This document shows, in pieces, positions 1-5,757 of a stretch of DNA of 6,102 bases. Both the position numbers and the translations under genes were made by a program. Origin of the DNA: JBEKCP01 sp050014815 (GTDB lineage: Bacteria > Planctomycetota > Planctomycetia > Pirellulales > Thermoguttaceae); assembly GCA_050014815.1 (NCBI GenBank), contig JBEKCP010000384.1:1-6102 (forward strand), in the 5' to 3' direction. The first letter of the stretch is position 1; each line of letters opens with the position of its first letter. A model generated the notes under the pieces. It saw nothing but the letters and a program-made list of their open reading frames with translations, was not told the DNA's origin and made no database searches.

Positions 1-2927
1 GATAGATTCCCGTCGAACCTGGCGGCAAAAGAGTAATCGGCCGAGTTGTCGATCGTCAGCGTGACCGCTGTGGAACTGCTGTTGGTGACCGCGTCCCAGA
101 GCGGGTTGTGCAGGCCGCCCGCCGCCCCGGTGTCGAGCCCGGCGAGGGTCTGGTTGTAGCCCGCAAGGTCGAACACGCCGCAGCCAAGGGCAGGATCGCC
201 GACCTGGACCACCGTTCCTGCCGGCAGGGCGTTGTCCGTGCCGAGTTGGAGGGTGCCGCCGCCGATGTCAGTCTGGCCGGCGTAGGTGCTCTGGCCGCTG
301 AGGGTCAGCGTGCCGGCGCCCTCCTTCGTCAGGCCGCCACTGCCGGCAATGACCGCGGCGTACGTCTGGGCACTGGAATTGGCGAAGACCAACGTGCCGT
401 TGTCAATGATACTCTCCGCGTACGTCTGGGCACCGGGATTGGCGAGGACCAACGTGCCGTTGTCAATAATATCGATAGTCCCCGCCACGGAGCCGTTCGT
501 GGCCGTGCCGTCGCCCAGTTGCAGCGCGCCGGCGGAGATCGTCGTGTCGCCCGTGTAGGTGTTGGCAGCCGTCAGGGTCAGCGTGCCGCTGCCGACCTTC
601 GTGAAGCCGCCCGCGCCGCCATTGCCGATCGGGTTGGCAAGCGTGACGTTATTGCCGCCCGTGTCGATCGTCGCCCCGCCCGCGTTGATCGTAATGGTCC
701 GTGCGGATATGTCGGCCGTGTTGCTCGAGGCATACTGGAGGGTGCCGCCGTTGAAGGTGACGCCGTCGGCGCCCAGACTGCCGAAGTTCGAGAACCTCAC
801 CGTGCCACTGTCGATGACGGTGCCACCAGAGTAGTTATTGCTGGCGCTGCTCACTGCGGTGGTGCCGGAACCGCTGATCGTCAGCCCGCCCGTGCCGGTG
901 ATCTGGCCGCTCAGCGTGGGGCCGGCACCCGCGTTGTTGACGATCGCCGCACTGCTGTTGAGCGTCATCGTACCGCTCATGACGACAGGGTTGAAGTTGC
1001 TCGTGCCAAGGCTGGTGAAATTCAGGACCGGGTTGCCCGAAACGGTGCTGTTGCCCGCCAGCGCGAAATTCCGGTTGCCGCCGGTCACGTCGGCCAGCGT
1101 AATCGTGCCCGGCCCGGTGAGCGCCAGGGCGTTGGAAACCGTGTTGTTGCCGCCGCTGGTCTCCATGGTCAGGCCGGCGGCGGGGTCGAGCGTGAGCGTG
1201 CCGGTGCCGAACTGGCCGCTGGTCGGCCAATTACTATTGTTGCCGGCCACGAGAATGGTGCCGGCCGTGATCGTCGTGCCGCCAGAGTAGGACGCACTGT
1301 TGCTGCTGAACGTGTAGGTGGCGGAGCCGTTGATCTGGAGGGCCTGCGTGGTGCCGCCGGTGAGGTTCATGGCGACGACGGGCTGGGTGCCGGCCAGGAC
1401 CAATGTGCCCCCCGTGCCCGAGAACGCCCCGGAAACCGTCACCCCGCCCGCGCCGCTGTCGTTGAGCGTGATCGTCCGCGTACCGCCGTTCAGGTTGAAC
1501 CCGCCGCCAAGGGTAAGACGTTGCGGATTCGCGCCCGTCACCGCCAGGTTACTGTTGAGCGCTATCCCGCCGGTGCTGAGCGTAAAAGAGCCGTAACCCG
1601 AACTGGTGAGGTTGAGGTTCAGCGTCGGGTTGCCGGAAACGGTGGTGACGCCGGCGAATGTCAAGGGGTCCCGGTTGCCGCCATCGGCAATCGTGATCGT
1701 GCCCGGCCCGGTGATGGCCACGGCGTTGGTGATGGTCCAACCGGTACCGCCGCCCTGGCCCTGGACCGTGCCGCCGTTGAGGCTGAGCGTGCCAGTGCCG
1801 ACCGGACCGGAGGTGGGCAGGTTCGAATTGGCGCTGATGATGATCGTGCCGGCGTTGAGTGTGGTCCCGCCCGTGAAGGTGTTTTGCTGGTTGAGGGTGG
1901 CGATCCCGGCGTAGGTGGAGTCGAAGAGAACACTGCTGCCGGCGCCGCTCCAGACGCCGGTTTGGGCGACGTTGCCGGAACCCTTGAACGTCAGGCTGTT
2001 GCCGCCGCCGGCGACGGCCCCCAGCGTCAGCGTGCTGGCCGAGTTGTTGGTGAAGGTCGCGCTGCTGCTGAGCGCGAGGGCGCCCAGGGTGACCGCGCCC
2101 ATGCCGGAGGGAACGGTGATGGTGGGCGAGCCGCTGATGCCCTGCGTGGCGTTGCTGAACGTCAGGGCCCCGTTGTTCGTCGCGTCGCCGATCGTGACCG
2201 AGCCTGTGATGGCCAGGGGGTTGCTGGCGAGCGTCCGGGCGGTCGTGCTTGAACTGCTGATCTCGCCGCCGGCCAGGATCAGCAGGCCCGTGCCCAGGGC
2301 GCTGTTGGTACCCACTTCGAGCGTGCCGGAGGTCAGCGTCGTCCCGCCCGTGTAGCTGTTGGCGCCGTTGAAGACCAGCGTGCCGCCGCCGCTTGCGGTT
2401 AAGCTGCCGCTGCCGCTGACAACGCCGGAGACTATCAGCGTGGTCACGCCGGTGTTGTTGGTGACCGTCAAGCTCTCGCTGGCCGAGAGACTGAGATTCG
2501 GGCTGATGGTGGTGGTGACCGCCGACGTGCTGCCCGGATGGCTCACGGAGAGCCCGCCGCTCCCGACCGTGAGGGTCATCGTCCCGCCGCTCTGCGAAAT
2601 GGCATAGGCGGCCTGGCTGTCGTCGATCGTGAGGCTTGCAATCGACGCATTGGCGGTAAGGTTCGGGGTCACGACCGTCGCCGCGCTGGGGAAAACCGCC
2701 GTATCCGCGCTCCCGGGAACGACGCCCCCGACCCAGGCTTGCGGGTCGCTCCAATTCGCATGCCCTGGCGCGTTGGCCCAGATGGCCAACAGGACCCTGG
2801 CTTCCAAAGGCTCCAAGCTCGCCGATCGTCGGCGAAGATGCGACGGCCGATTGCCGTTCTTCTTCTGGCCGAAACCCAGGCGGCGTTTCACGGACTGCCA
2901 CGACCAGCGAGGCTTCGACTTCCGCAT
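1..2927 (-). CDS. Giant autotransporter-associated beta-strand repeat (PATR) surface protein with planctomycete LEPR-xLL-type N-terminus, 3' end outside window
   Basis: The frame is open without a stop from the ATG at 2927 down to base 1, giving 975 visible residues. Residues 1-37 are basic (Arg/Lys-rich). LEPLEARVLL follows at 38-47, resembling the N-terminal LEPR-xLL motif of large planctomycete surface or secreted proteins. No classical hydrophobic signal peptide or membrane helix is visible. Residues 49-80 (WxxxPGHANWSDPQAWVGGVVPGSADT, roughly) match the usual opening of beta-strand-repeat proteins. The rest is Gly/Thr/Asn/Ser-rich with almost no Cys and six recognisable PATR units of the form TYTGGTTIxAGTLxLG. 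By family knowledge these form a stacked right-handed beta-helix exported to the cell surface; adhesion or surface-layer roles are inference. The start is fixed by AAGGAG seven bases upstream. GC-rich third positions explain long spurious reading frames on the opposite strand. The C-terminal domain (for example PEP-CTERM or dockerin) cannot be judged. The family call is confident; the specific function is unknown. Confidence 0.9.
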   Translation of the reverse strand, partial: MRKSKPRWSWQSVKRRLGFGQKKNGNRPSHLRRRSASLEPLEARVLLAIWANAPGHANWSDPQAWVGGVVPGSADTAVFPSAATVVTPNLTANASIASLTIDDSQAAYAISQSGGTMTLTVGSGGLSVSHPGSTSAVTTTISPNLSLSASESLTVTNNTGVTTLIVSGVVSGSGSLTASGGGTLVFNGANSYTGGTTLTSGTLEVGTNSALGTGLLILAGGEISSSSTTARTLASNPLAITGSVTIGDATNNGALTFSNATQGISGSPTITVPSGMGAVTLGALALSSSATFTNNSASTLTLGAVAGGGNSLTFKGSGNVAQTGVWSGAGSSVLFDSTYAGIATLNQQNTFTGGTTLNAGTIIISANSNLPTSGPVGTGTLSLNGGTVQGQGGGTGWTITNAVAITGPGTITIADGGNRDPLTFAGVTTVSGNPTLNLNLTSSGYGSFTLSTGGIALNSNLAVTGANPQRLTLGGGFNLNGGTRTITLNDSGAGGVTVSGAFSGTGGTLVLAGTQPVVAMNLTGGTTQALQINGSATYTFSSNSASYSGGTTITAGTILVAGNNSNWPTSGQFGTGTLTLDPAAGLTMETSGGNNTVSNALALTGPGTITLADVTGGNRNFALAGNSTVSGNPVLNFTSLGTSNFNPVVMSGTMTLNSSAAIVNNAGAGPTLSGQITGTGGLTISGSGTTAVSSASNNYSGGTVIDSGTVRFSNFGSLGADGVTFNGGTLQYASSNTADISARTITINAGGATIDTGGNNVTLANPIGNGGAGGFTKVGSGTLTLTAANTYTGDTTISAGALQLGDGTATNGSVAGTIDIIDNGTLVLANPGAQTYAESIIDNGTLVFANSSAQTYAAVIAGSGGLTKEGAGTLTLSGQSTYAGQTDIGGGTLQLGTDNALPAGTVVQVGDPALGCGVFDLAGYNQTLAGLDTGAAGGLHNPLWDAVTNSSSTAVTLTIDNSADYSFAARFDGNL
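361..480 (-). repeat. 60-bp tandem duplication (two copies) inside the PATR protein gene
   Basis: Bases 361-410 and 421-470 match at 46 of 50 positions, with a 60-base period. In protein this gives two successive 20-residue copies starting IIDNGTLV(L/F)AN, with the second half SxAQTYA or PxAQTYA, at residues 820-839 and 840-859. The copies lie between PATR units 5 and 6. The duplication is in frame and lengthens the predicted beta-helix by about one rung. High identity compared with the other repeats in the gene implies a more recent event. Confidence 0.9.
927..1883 (-). repeat. Higher-order repeat: two diverged copies of a ~120-residue block
   Basis: The block at bases 1530-1883 (residues 349 to about 466) and the block at 927-1292 (residues 546 to about 667) align along their length. 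Shared landmarks in the same order are GGTT(L/I)xAGTI, NLPTSGPVGTGTL versus NWPTSGQFGTGTL, a TNA(V/L)A(I/L)TGPGTIT(I/L)AD stretch, GGNR, TVSGNP(T/V)LN and a final (I/M)(A/T)LNS. The start-to-start period is 196 residues. The copies are diverged at the DNA level but still recognisable, for instance around 'atcgtgcccggcccggtga' in both. This suggests the gene grew by duplication of units larger than a single PATR repeat. Confidence 0.75.
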
Positions 2928-2934
2928 GGCGAAT

Positions 2935-2940
2935 CTCCTT
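2935..2940 (-). promoter_or_regulatory. Shine-Dalgarno AAGGAG fixing the start of the surface-protein gene
   Basis: On the minus strand AAGGAG is followed by seven bases (ATTCGCC) and then the ATG at 2927. It decides the start, because other upstream ATG/GTG codons (for example 2953 and 3139) are in different frames. Confidence 0.85.
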
Positions 2941-3077
2941 CATCAGGGAGCATGGAGTGGTGCAGCAAGCACAACCAGAACGCGGCGCGGGACTCATCGC
3001 CGACGGCCATCCAACAGCCGCCAACACCGAAGGCAATCGCACAAGAGGCGATCTCTCCGCGTTTCACAGCGGCGATG

Positions 3078-3103
3078 ACGCGGGCCGCTCGATGCGGCCC
3101 CGT
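3078..3103 (-). other. GC-rich hairpin in the leader of the surface-protein gene
   Basis: GGGCCGC (3082-3088) and GCGGCCC (3094-3100) pair perfectly around a five-base TCGAT loop. Three more pairs (ACG 3078-3080 with CGT 3101-3103) can form past a single bulged C at 3081. No U-run follows on either strand, so it is not a standard terminator. If the promoter near 3200 is real, this hairpin lies in the 5' leader. A seven-base stem of this kind can occur by chance in GC-rich DNA. Confidence 0.4.
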
Positions 3104-3185
3104 GGAGAAACGTCCCGGCATTTTGTCTCTCCCATGCACTCGCGGACGCCAGTCATTTCGATCTCGACTCGTGCCACGGCCCGCT

Positions 3186-3215
3186 AACCTATCACCTTCG
3201 GAAGCGACTTGTCAA
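3186..3215 (-). promoter_or_regulatory. Candidate sigma-70-type promoter for the surface-protein gene
   Basis: On the minus strand a perfect TTGACA (complement of 3210-3215) is followed, 18 bases later, by TAGGTT (complement of 3186-3191). The latter matches the -10 consensus at only three of six positions. The -35 is convincing and the -10 is weak. A start near 3179 would leave a leader of roughly 250 bases. Confidence 0.3.
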
Positions 3216-3477
3216 GCAGCCGCATTGAAATTTTTCGCGTGAGACTTGTGTTCGAGCGAACTCCAAGTCCTCGCCGACTCGACGCGCACATCGCACCCAT
3301 CACAATGGTGTGGCAGAATGTCGCGCATCCAGGATTGGGGCGTGCGGTGATGAGGGTGATACACTCCTCCCATTTTTTCCATCGTGTGTGCGGTCCGCTA
3401 TCACGGCTGCCTCGTTGAGGATCTTGTTTCCGATAACTTCCGCATTGGCACGAACACAAAGCGATAAGGAGAACCCT

Positions 3478-3819
3478 ATGGCTACCCCCGGGAGCAAAGG
3501 AATCCTTGTCGAGCCGCCCGTCAGGAACGAAGGGGTGACTCAGCCGACCCCAACTCAGCCGCAACAGCCGGCTCAGGTTCGGATCGCGTCGAGCCACCCG
3601 CTACGCACTTTGCGGTTGTTTTGGCGACAAGCGGGCCTGGCCTCCGCACGAAAACTGCCCCCTTGGCAGGGCAAACGAGAGGTTCTCTTGGCGGTAATGC
3701 CCCGCCATGCGGGGGTTAGCGGCCCGTCTTGCGCGATCCGGGTCTCTGATACGCGCATTCGTCCTTCTTCCCTAATTCCCCCAAAATCCACCCAAGAATT
3801 CCCGTCTTCGTGTGTCTAA
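3478..3819 (+). CDS. Hypothetical small Pro/Gln-rich protein (113 aa), doubtful
   Basis: The product is not recognised. The ATG at 3478 sits six bases after AAGGAG (3466-3471), a consensus ribosome binding site and the best argument that translation begins here. The frame is open further upstream to 3310, but this start is preferred for its binding site. The N-terminal third is polar, with a TQPTPTQPQQPAQ run at about residues 21-33. The rest is Arg/Ser/Pro-rich, with no membrane segment and no known motif. From about codon 38 the third-position GC bias drops and rare-type codons increase, unlike neighbouring genes. A hairpin (3700-3714) also falls in this part. The frame may therefore be a decayed or truncated gene, or a short leader-type ORF. 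It stops 153 bases before the AAA+ regulator, and co-transcription with it is possible. Confidence 0.4.
   Translation: MATPGSKGILVEPPVRNEGVTQPTPTQPQQPAQVRIASSHPLRTLRLFWRQAGLASARKLPPWQGKREVLLAVMPRHAGVSGPSCAIRVSDTRIRPSSLIPPKSTQEFPSSCV
3695..3718. repeat. Short palindromic element (REP-like candidate)
   Basis: CCCCGC (3700-3705) and GCGGGG (3709-3714) pair perfectly around CAT, with possible outer TAA/TTA pairing (3695-3697 with 3716-3718). There is no T-run, so it is not a clear terminator. It could be one copy of a dispersed palindromic element, but only one copy is in this window, so this is tentative. Confidence 0.3.
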
Positions 3820-3962
3820 TCTCTGTAGGGGGAGGCGGGGCGCGACGTATTGTCACACTTATGGCATCTCGGACGACTGGAATGGGCTACGACACTACGT
3901 CGGAAGGACGTTCGATGGTCTGGTATCTTTCCGCGAAGCAAACACCTCTTCTAACGGTGCCA

Positions 3963-3968
3963 AAGGAG
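3963..3968 (+). promoter_or_regulatory. Shine-Dalgarno AAGGAG supporting the regulator start at 3973
   Basis: AAGGAG is followed by four bases (tacc) and then ATG at 3973. The spacing is short but the match is full. It favours this start over the in-frame ATG at 4096, which has only a weak GAAGAAG ahead of it. Confidence 0.65.
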
Positions 3969-3972
3969 TACC

Positions 3973-5388
3973 ATGGAAAGACGACGTTGTCTGCCGATTG
4001 CCGAGCGAGACCTTATTACCCGGCACTTCGTCGACACCTCCGTCCCTATCTCCAGGGCGTCGGCATCCATTGCTCGCGTCGGGGAAGAAGATGACATGAC
4101 CGTGGGATCGGTGTGCCACACGAACATCGTGATTGCCGAAGAACCTGCGTGCGGGACTGACCGGGACCTCCTGTACCGGACGATGATTGACCTGCCACCT
4201 TGGCCTACCGCCGGCGTCGACAATCGCCAGGCGAGCCAGTCCCAAGGCCACGAGGTCCCTCTGGCGGACGGCCCTCAGTTGACCAGGCTGCCGGCCACAA
4301 GTATGCATGCCAGAGGGGACTTGGTGGCTCATCAGAAGGCAGGGGGAACAGACTCGCCCGCTTGCGAGAACACGGGGGGTCTCTATCGGCCGGCGACACG
4401 ACTTGGCAGGGCGGACGGATATGGAGAGTTCATGGTGGAGAGTGCCGCCATGCGCGAGGTGCTCAATCTCGCCGCAAAGATCGCCGCCGGCAATGCTGCG
4501 GTGCTGATCTGTGGCGAGTCGGGCGTAGGGAAGCAATCGATCGCCCACGAGATCCACCGGGCGAGCCGTTTCGCTGGAGGACCTTTTGTTCATGTCCCTT
4601 GCGATGGGATTTCCGAACCGACACTGGAGCGGCGGCTTTTCGGCGTCCGCGCCGGCGATGCGAGTGAGACAGCGCAGGACGTCCGCAGCCTCTTGCAGAC
4701 GGCCCGGGGAGGCACCCTATTCCTGGATGAGGTAGGCCGACTGCCGTTTTGGGCCCTCGTCAGACTCTTCGATATCTTCCAACAGACGAACTTGGGTCTG
4801 CCTGAGGACAGCTTCCGCGTGATCGCCTCCACCTCGTCCAACCTGGAGGCCGCGACGGCTGACGGCCGCTTCTATTCGGGCCTTTACCATTACTTGAATG
4901 TTGCTCAAGTCAACGTTCCGCCGTTGCGCCAGCGCCCAGAGGATATCCGGAAGCTGGCAGAATACTTTTTGGCGGCAGCCGGATCAGTGCAGGGCCAGGA
5001 CGCGAGCGCCGTTCGAAGGCGATTTTCTGACGAAGCATGGCAATCCCTCCTAACCTATGAATGGCCGGGCAACATCCCGGAGTTGAGCAGTGTCGTAGCC
5101 CGGGTCGCAATACTGACCGACGAAGAACTGATCGGCCCGGAGTTCGTGGCGAAGGCGTTAGGCAAGGGCCGCCCAAAAGGGGATTCCGGAAGGATCGCCG
5201 TGCCTGGAGGGGGGAGCTTGAAGGAGATCGAACTCGTCGTCATCGAGGAGACATTGCGGCGTTGCGGCGGGAACAAGGCGGCAGCGTCGCGAGCACTTGG
5301 ACTTCATCGGCGAACATTATACAGGATACTCGAACGAGGGGACCGTGAATCGGGGCCTCACCGGCCACCTCCCGAAGGGGGCGGGTGA
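3973..5388 (+). CDS. Sigma-54-activator-like AAA+ / Fis-type HTH transcriptional regulator with degenerate AAA+ site
   Basis: 471 aa. Residues 1-150 match no sensor domain I know: no receiver, PAS, GAF or FHA motif seen. An AAA+ domain of the bacterial enhancer-binding type spans about 152-392. Walker A GESGVGKQ is at 181-188 and Walker B GGTLFLDEV at 246-254, both intact. A Fis-type helix-turn-helix lies at about 416-455 (GGNKAAASRALGLHRRTLY), followed by a Pro/Gly tail. Several hallmark residues are changed. GAFTGA, which contacts sigma-54, is replaced in LFGVRAGDASETAQ (222-235). Positions matching PspF arginine fingers R162 and R168 are Y301 and Y307. The sensor II Arg (PspF R227) is P369 in WPGNIPEL. 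The switch Asn (PspF N64) is P209, and the sensor I Asn is S288. Inference: it probably binds nucleotide and DNA but does not activate sigma-54 by the normal route. It may work with sigma-70, as a repressor, or as a partner of an intact homologue. Targets are unknown. Confidence 0.88.
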   Translation: MERRRCLPIAERDLITRHFVDTSVPISRASASIARVGEEDDMTVGSVCHTNIVIAEEPACGTDRDLLYRTMIDLPPWPTAGVDNRQASQSQGHEVPLADGPQLTRLPATSMHARGDLVAHQKAGGTDSPACENTGGLYRPATRLGRADGYGEFMVESAAMREVLNLAAKIAAGNAAVLICGESGVGKQSIAHEIHRASRFAGGPFVHVPCDGISEPTLERRLFGVRAGDASETAQDVRSLLQTARGGTLFLDEVGRLPFWALVRLFDIFQQTNLGLPEDSFRVIASTSSNLEAATADGRFYSGLYHYLNVAQVNVPPLRQRPEDIRKLAEYFLAAAGSVQGQDASAVRRRFSDEAWQSLLTYEWPGNIPELSSVVARVAILTDEELIGPEFVAKALGKGRPKGDSGRIAVPGGGSLKEIELVVIEETLRRCGGNKAAASRALGLHRRTLYRILERGDRESGPHRPPPEGGG

Positions 5389-5434
5389 CTTGTAACGCCA
5401 TCCCGACCAAGAGGAACAAGAATAAGCGGCAAGT

Positions 5435-5451
5435 AGCCCGACGATCGGGCT
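5435..5451 (+). terminator. Weak hairpin after the regulator gene, possible terminator
   Basis: AGCCCGA (5435-5441) pairs with TCGGGCT (5445-5451) around CGA, 46 bases after the regulator's stop codon. Only TT follows (one of these in the stem), so a standard intrinsic terminator is doubtful. It may instead be a processing or attenuation structure ahead of the micro-ORF. Confidence 0.25.
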
Positions 5452-5515
5452 TGGCTGAAGATCGCCTGGACTTGGCTGGCCGCTGTTTTCTCCCGCAGCA
5501 TTTCCATACTTCCCT

Positions 5516-5521
5516 GGAGGA
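5516..5521 (+). promoter_or_regulatory. Strong Shine-Dalgarno GGAGGA ahead of a 21-codon ORF
   Basis: GGAGGA lies seven bases before the ATG at 5529, close to ideal. It is as good as or better than the binding sites of the larger genes here, and it precedes only a very short frame. Confidence 0.55.
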
Positions 5522-5528
5522 AAACTTC

Positions 5529-5594
5529 ATGACGACCACCATGGTGGCGGTCGAACCACTTGACGCGGCCCCCTGGAATACAATAGGGTCATAG
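5529..5594 (+). CDS. Putative micropeptide or leader peptide, 21 aa
   Basis: ATG at 5529, TAG at 5592-5594. The peptide begins MTTTMVAVEPL and ends PWNTIGS. It matches nothing I recognise. Support is the near-ideal GGAGGA seven bases upstream; nothing else proves translation. The same frame extends up to a GTG at 5385 that overlaps the regulator's TGA stop, which would give a 69-aa protein coupled to the regulator. That start has only a G-rich stretch ahead of it, so the short form is preferred. A 12-base perfect palindrome (CCACCATGGTGG, 5536-5547) covers codons 3-7 and could fold in the mRNA. It could be a leader peptide, a peptide product, or the remnant of a broken gene. Confidence 0.35.
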   Translation: MTTTMVAVEPLDAAPWNTIGS

Positions 5595-5757
5595 TTCTCA
5601 TGTAACGGCTATCGTCCAATCATGCTGGGGGGGCCGCAAGGTCGGGCAACGCTCACGGCCCAAGTTGTCAACAGTGCCTCGCCGGAAAAATTGCCCGGGC
5701 GACCCAAGATCCGGCCCTGTGGTGAGTCTAATATAAGGGAAGCACACGGAGTCGCCC

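Larger units (their letters stand above)
240..2360 (-). repeat. Six PATR beta-strand repeat units within the surface protein
   Basis: Six copies of a 17-residue core (aromatic-T/S-G-G-T-T-I-x-A-G-T-L-x-L-G) are read in the minus-strand frame. They lie at residues 190-206 (bases 2310-2360), 349-365 (1833-1883), 545-561 (1245-1295), 697-713 (789-839), 789-805 (513-563) and 880-896 (240-290). Spacing shrinks from about 150-200 residues in the first part to about 90 in the last. Each core is often preceded by GxGTLxLxG, as in the KEGAGTLTLSG before the last copy. This pattern matches the autotransporter-associated beta-strand repeat family; the alignment was made by eye. Confidence 0.85.
2928..3477. 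other. Divergent intergenic region (~550 bp)
   Basis: This lies between the leftward surface-protein gene and the rightward small ORF. No reading frame in it looks like a conserved protein. It holds a GC-rich hairpin at 3078-3103 and a candidate minus-strand promoter at 3186-3215, which would give the surface-protein transcript a leader of about 250 bases. The part from 3216 to 3465 has lower GC, with short T runs near 3232 and 3374. No confident rightward promoter was found. Confidence 0.6.
5389..5757. other. Spacer between regulator and ECF sigma gene (~370 bp)
   Basis: It holds a seven-base-pair hairpin at 5435-5451 and a 21-codon micro-ORF with a strong ribosome binding site at 5529-5594. 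The stretch 5595-5747 shows no gene I can support. TAATAT/TATAAG sequence near 5729-5737 resembles a -10 box for the sigma gene but has no matching -35 at the right distance, so no promoter is called. Confidence 0.55.

Noticed and set aside
835..1230. A 131-codon minus-strand frame
   Set aside because: It is a shifted frame inside the PATR gene with the same Arg/Gln/His-rich composition artefact.
108..2252. A 714-codon plus-strand open frame (Arg/Gly/Ala-rich) opposite the PATR gene
   Set aside because: It is antisense to a clear PATR coding frame. High GC third positions and scarcity of stop-generating codons in the real gene keep the opposite strand open. Its product has no recognisable domain.
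1549..3042. A 497-codon minus-strand frame starting at 3042
   Set aside because: It is one frame off the PATR gene and reads as an Arg/Gln/His-rich product typical of a shifted GC-rich frame. The true frame has its own ribosome binding site and matches a known repeat family.
2888..3139. An 83-codon minus-strand frame (GTG start) covering the leader of the PATR gene
   Set aside because: No ribosome binding site before its GTG, no recognisable motif, and it overlaps the real start in another frame.
2538..3242. A 234-codon plus-strand frame across the PATR gene start and the intergenic region
   Set aside because: It is antisense to the N-terminal coding part of the PATR gene, and its composition changes abruptly outside it. 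No domain is seen.
3445..3462. TTGGCAC followed by GC just upstream of the 113-aa ORF, resembling a sigma-54 -24/-12 promoter
   Set aside because: The GG-to-GC spacing is 12 bases instead of the required 10, and the -12 TTGC part is absent. It also nearly abuts the ribosome binding site.
3176..3727. Inverted pair of 14-mers: complement of 3176-3189 and plus-strand 3714-3727, matching at 13 of 14 bases
   Set aside because: A single 13/14 match between two places on either strand is expected several times by chance in 6 kb, and similarity does not extend outward.
3895..4593. A 232-codon minus-strand frame opposite the regulator
   Set aside because: It overlaps the regulator's coding frame, including Walker A. 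No motif, and no good ribosome binding site noticed.
5536..5547. Perfect 12-base palindrome CCACCATGGTGG as an operator
   Set aside because: About one such palindrome is expected by chance in a window of this size, and it lies within the micro-ORF rather than at a promoter. It is kept only as a note on that ORF.
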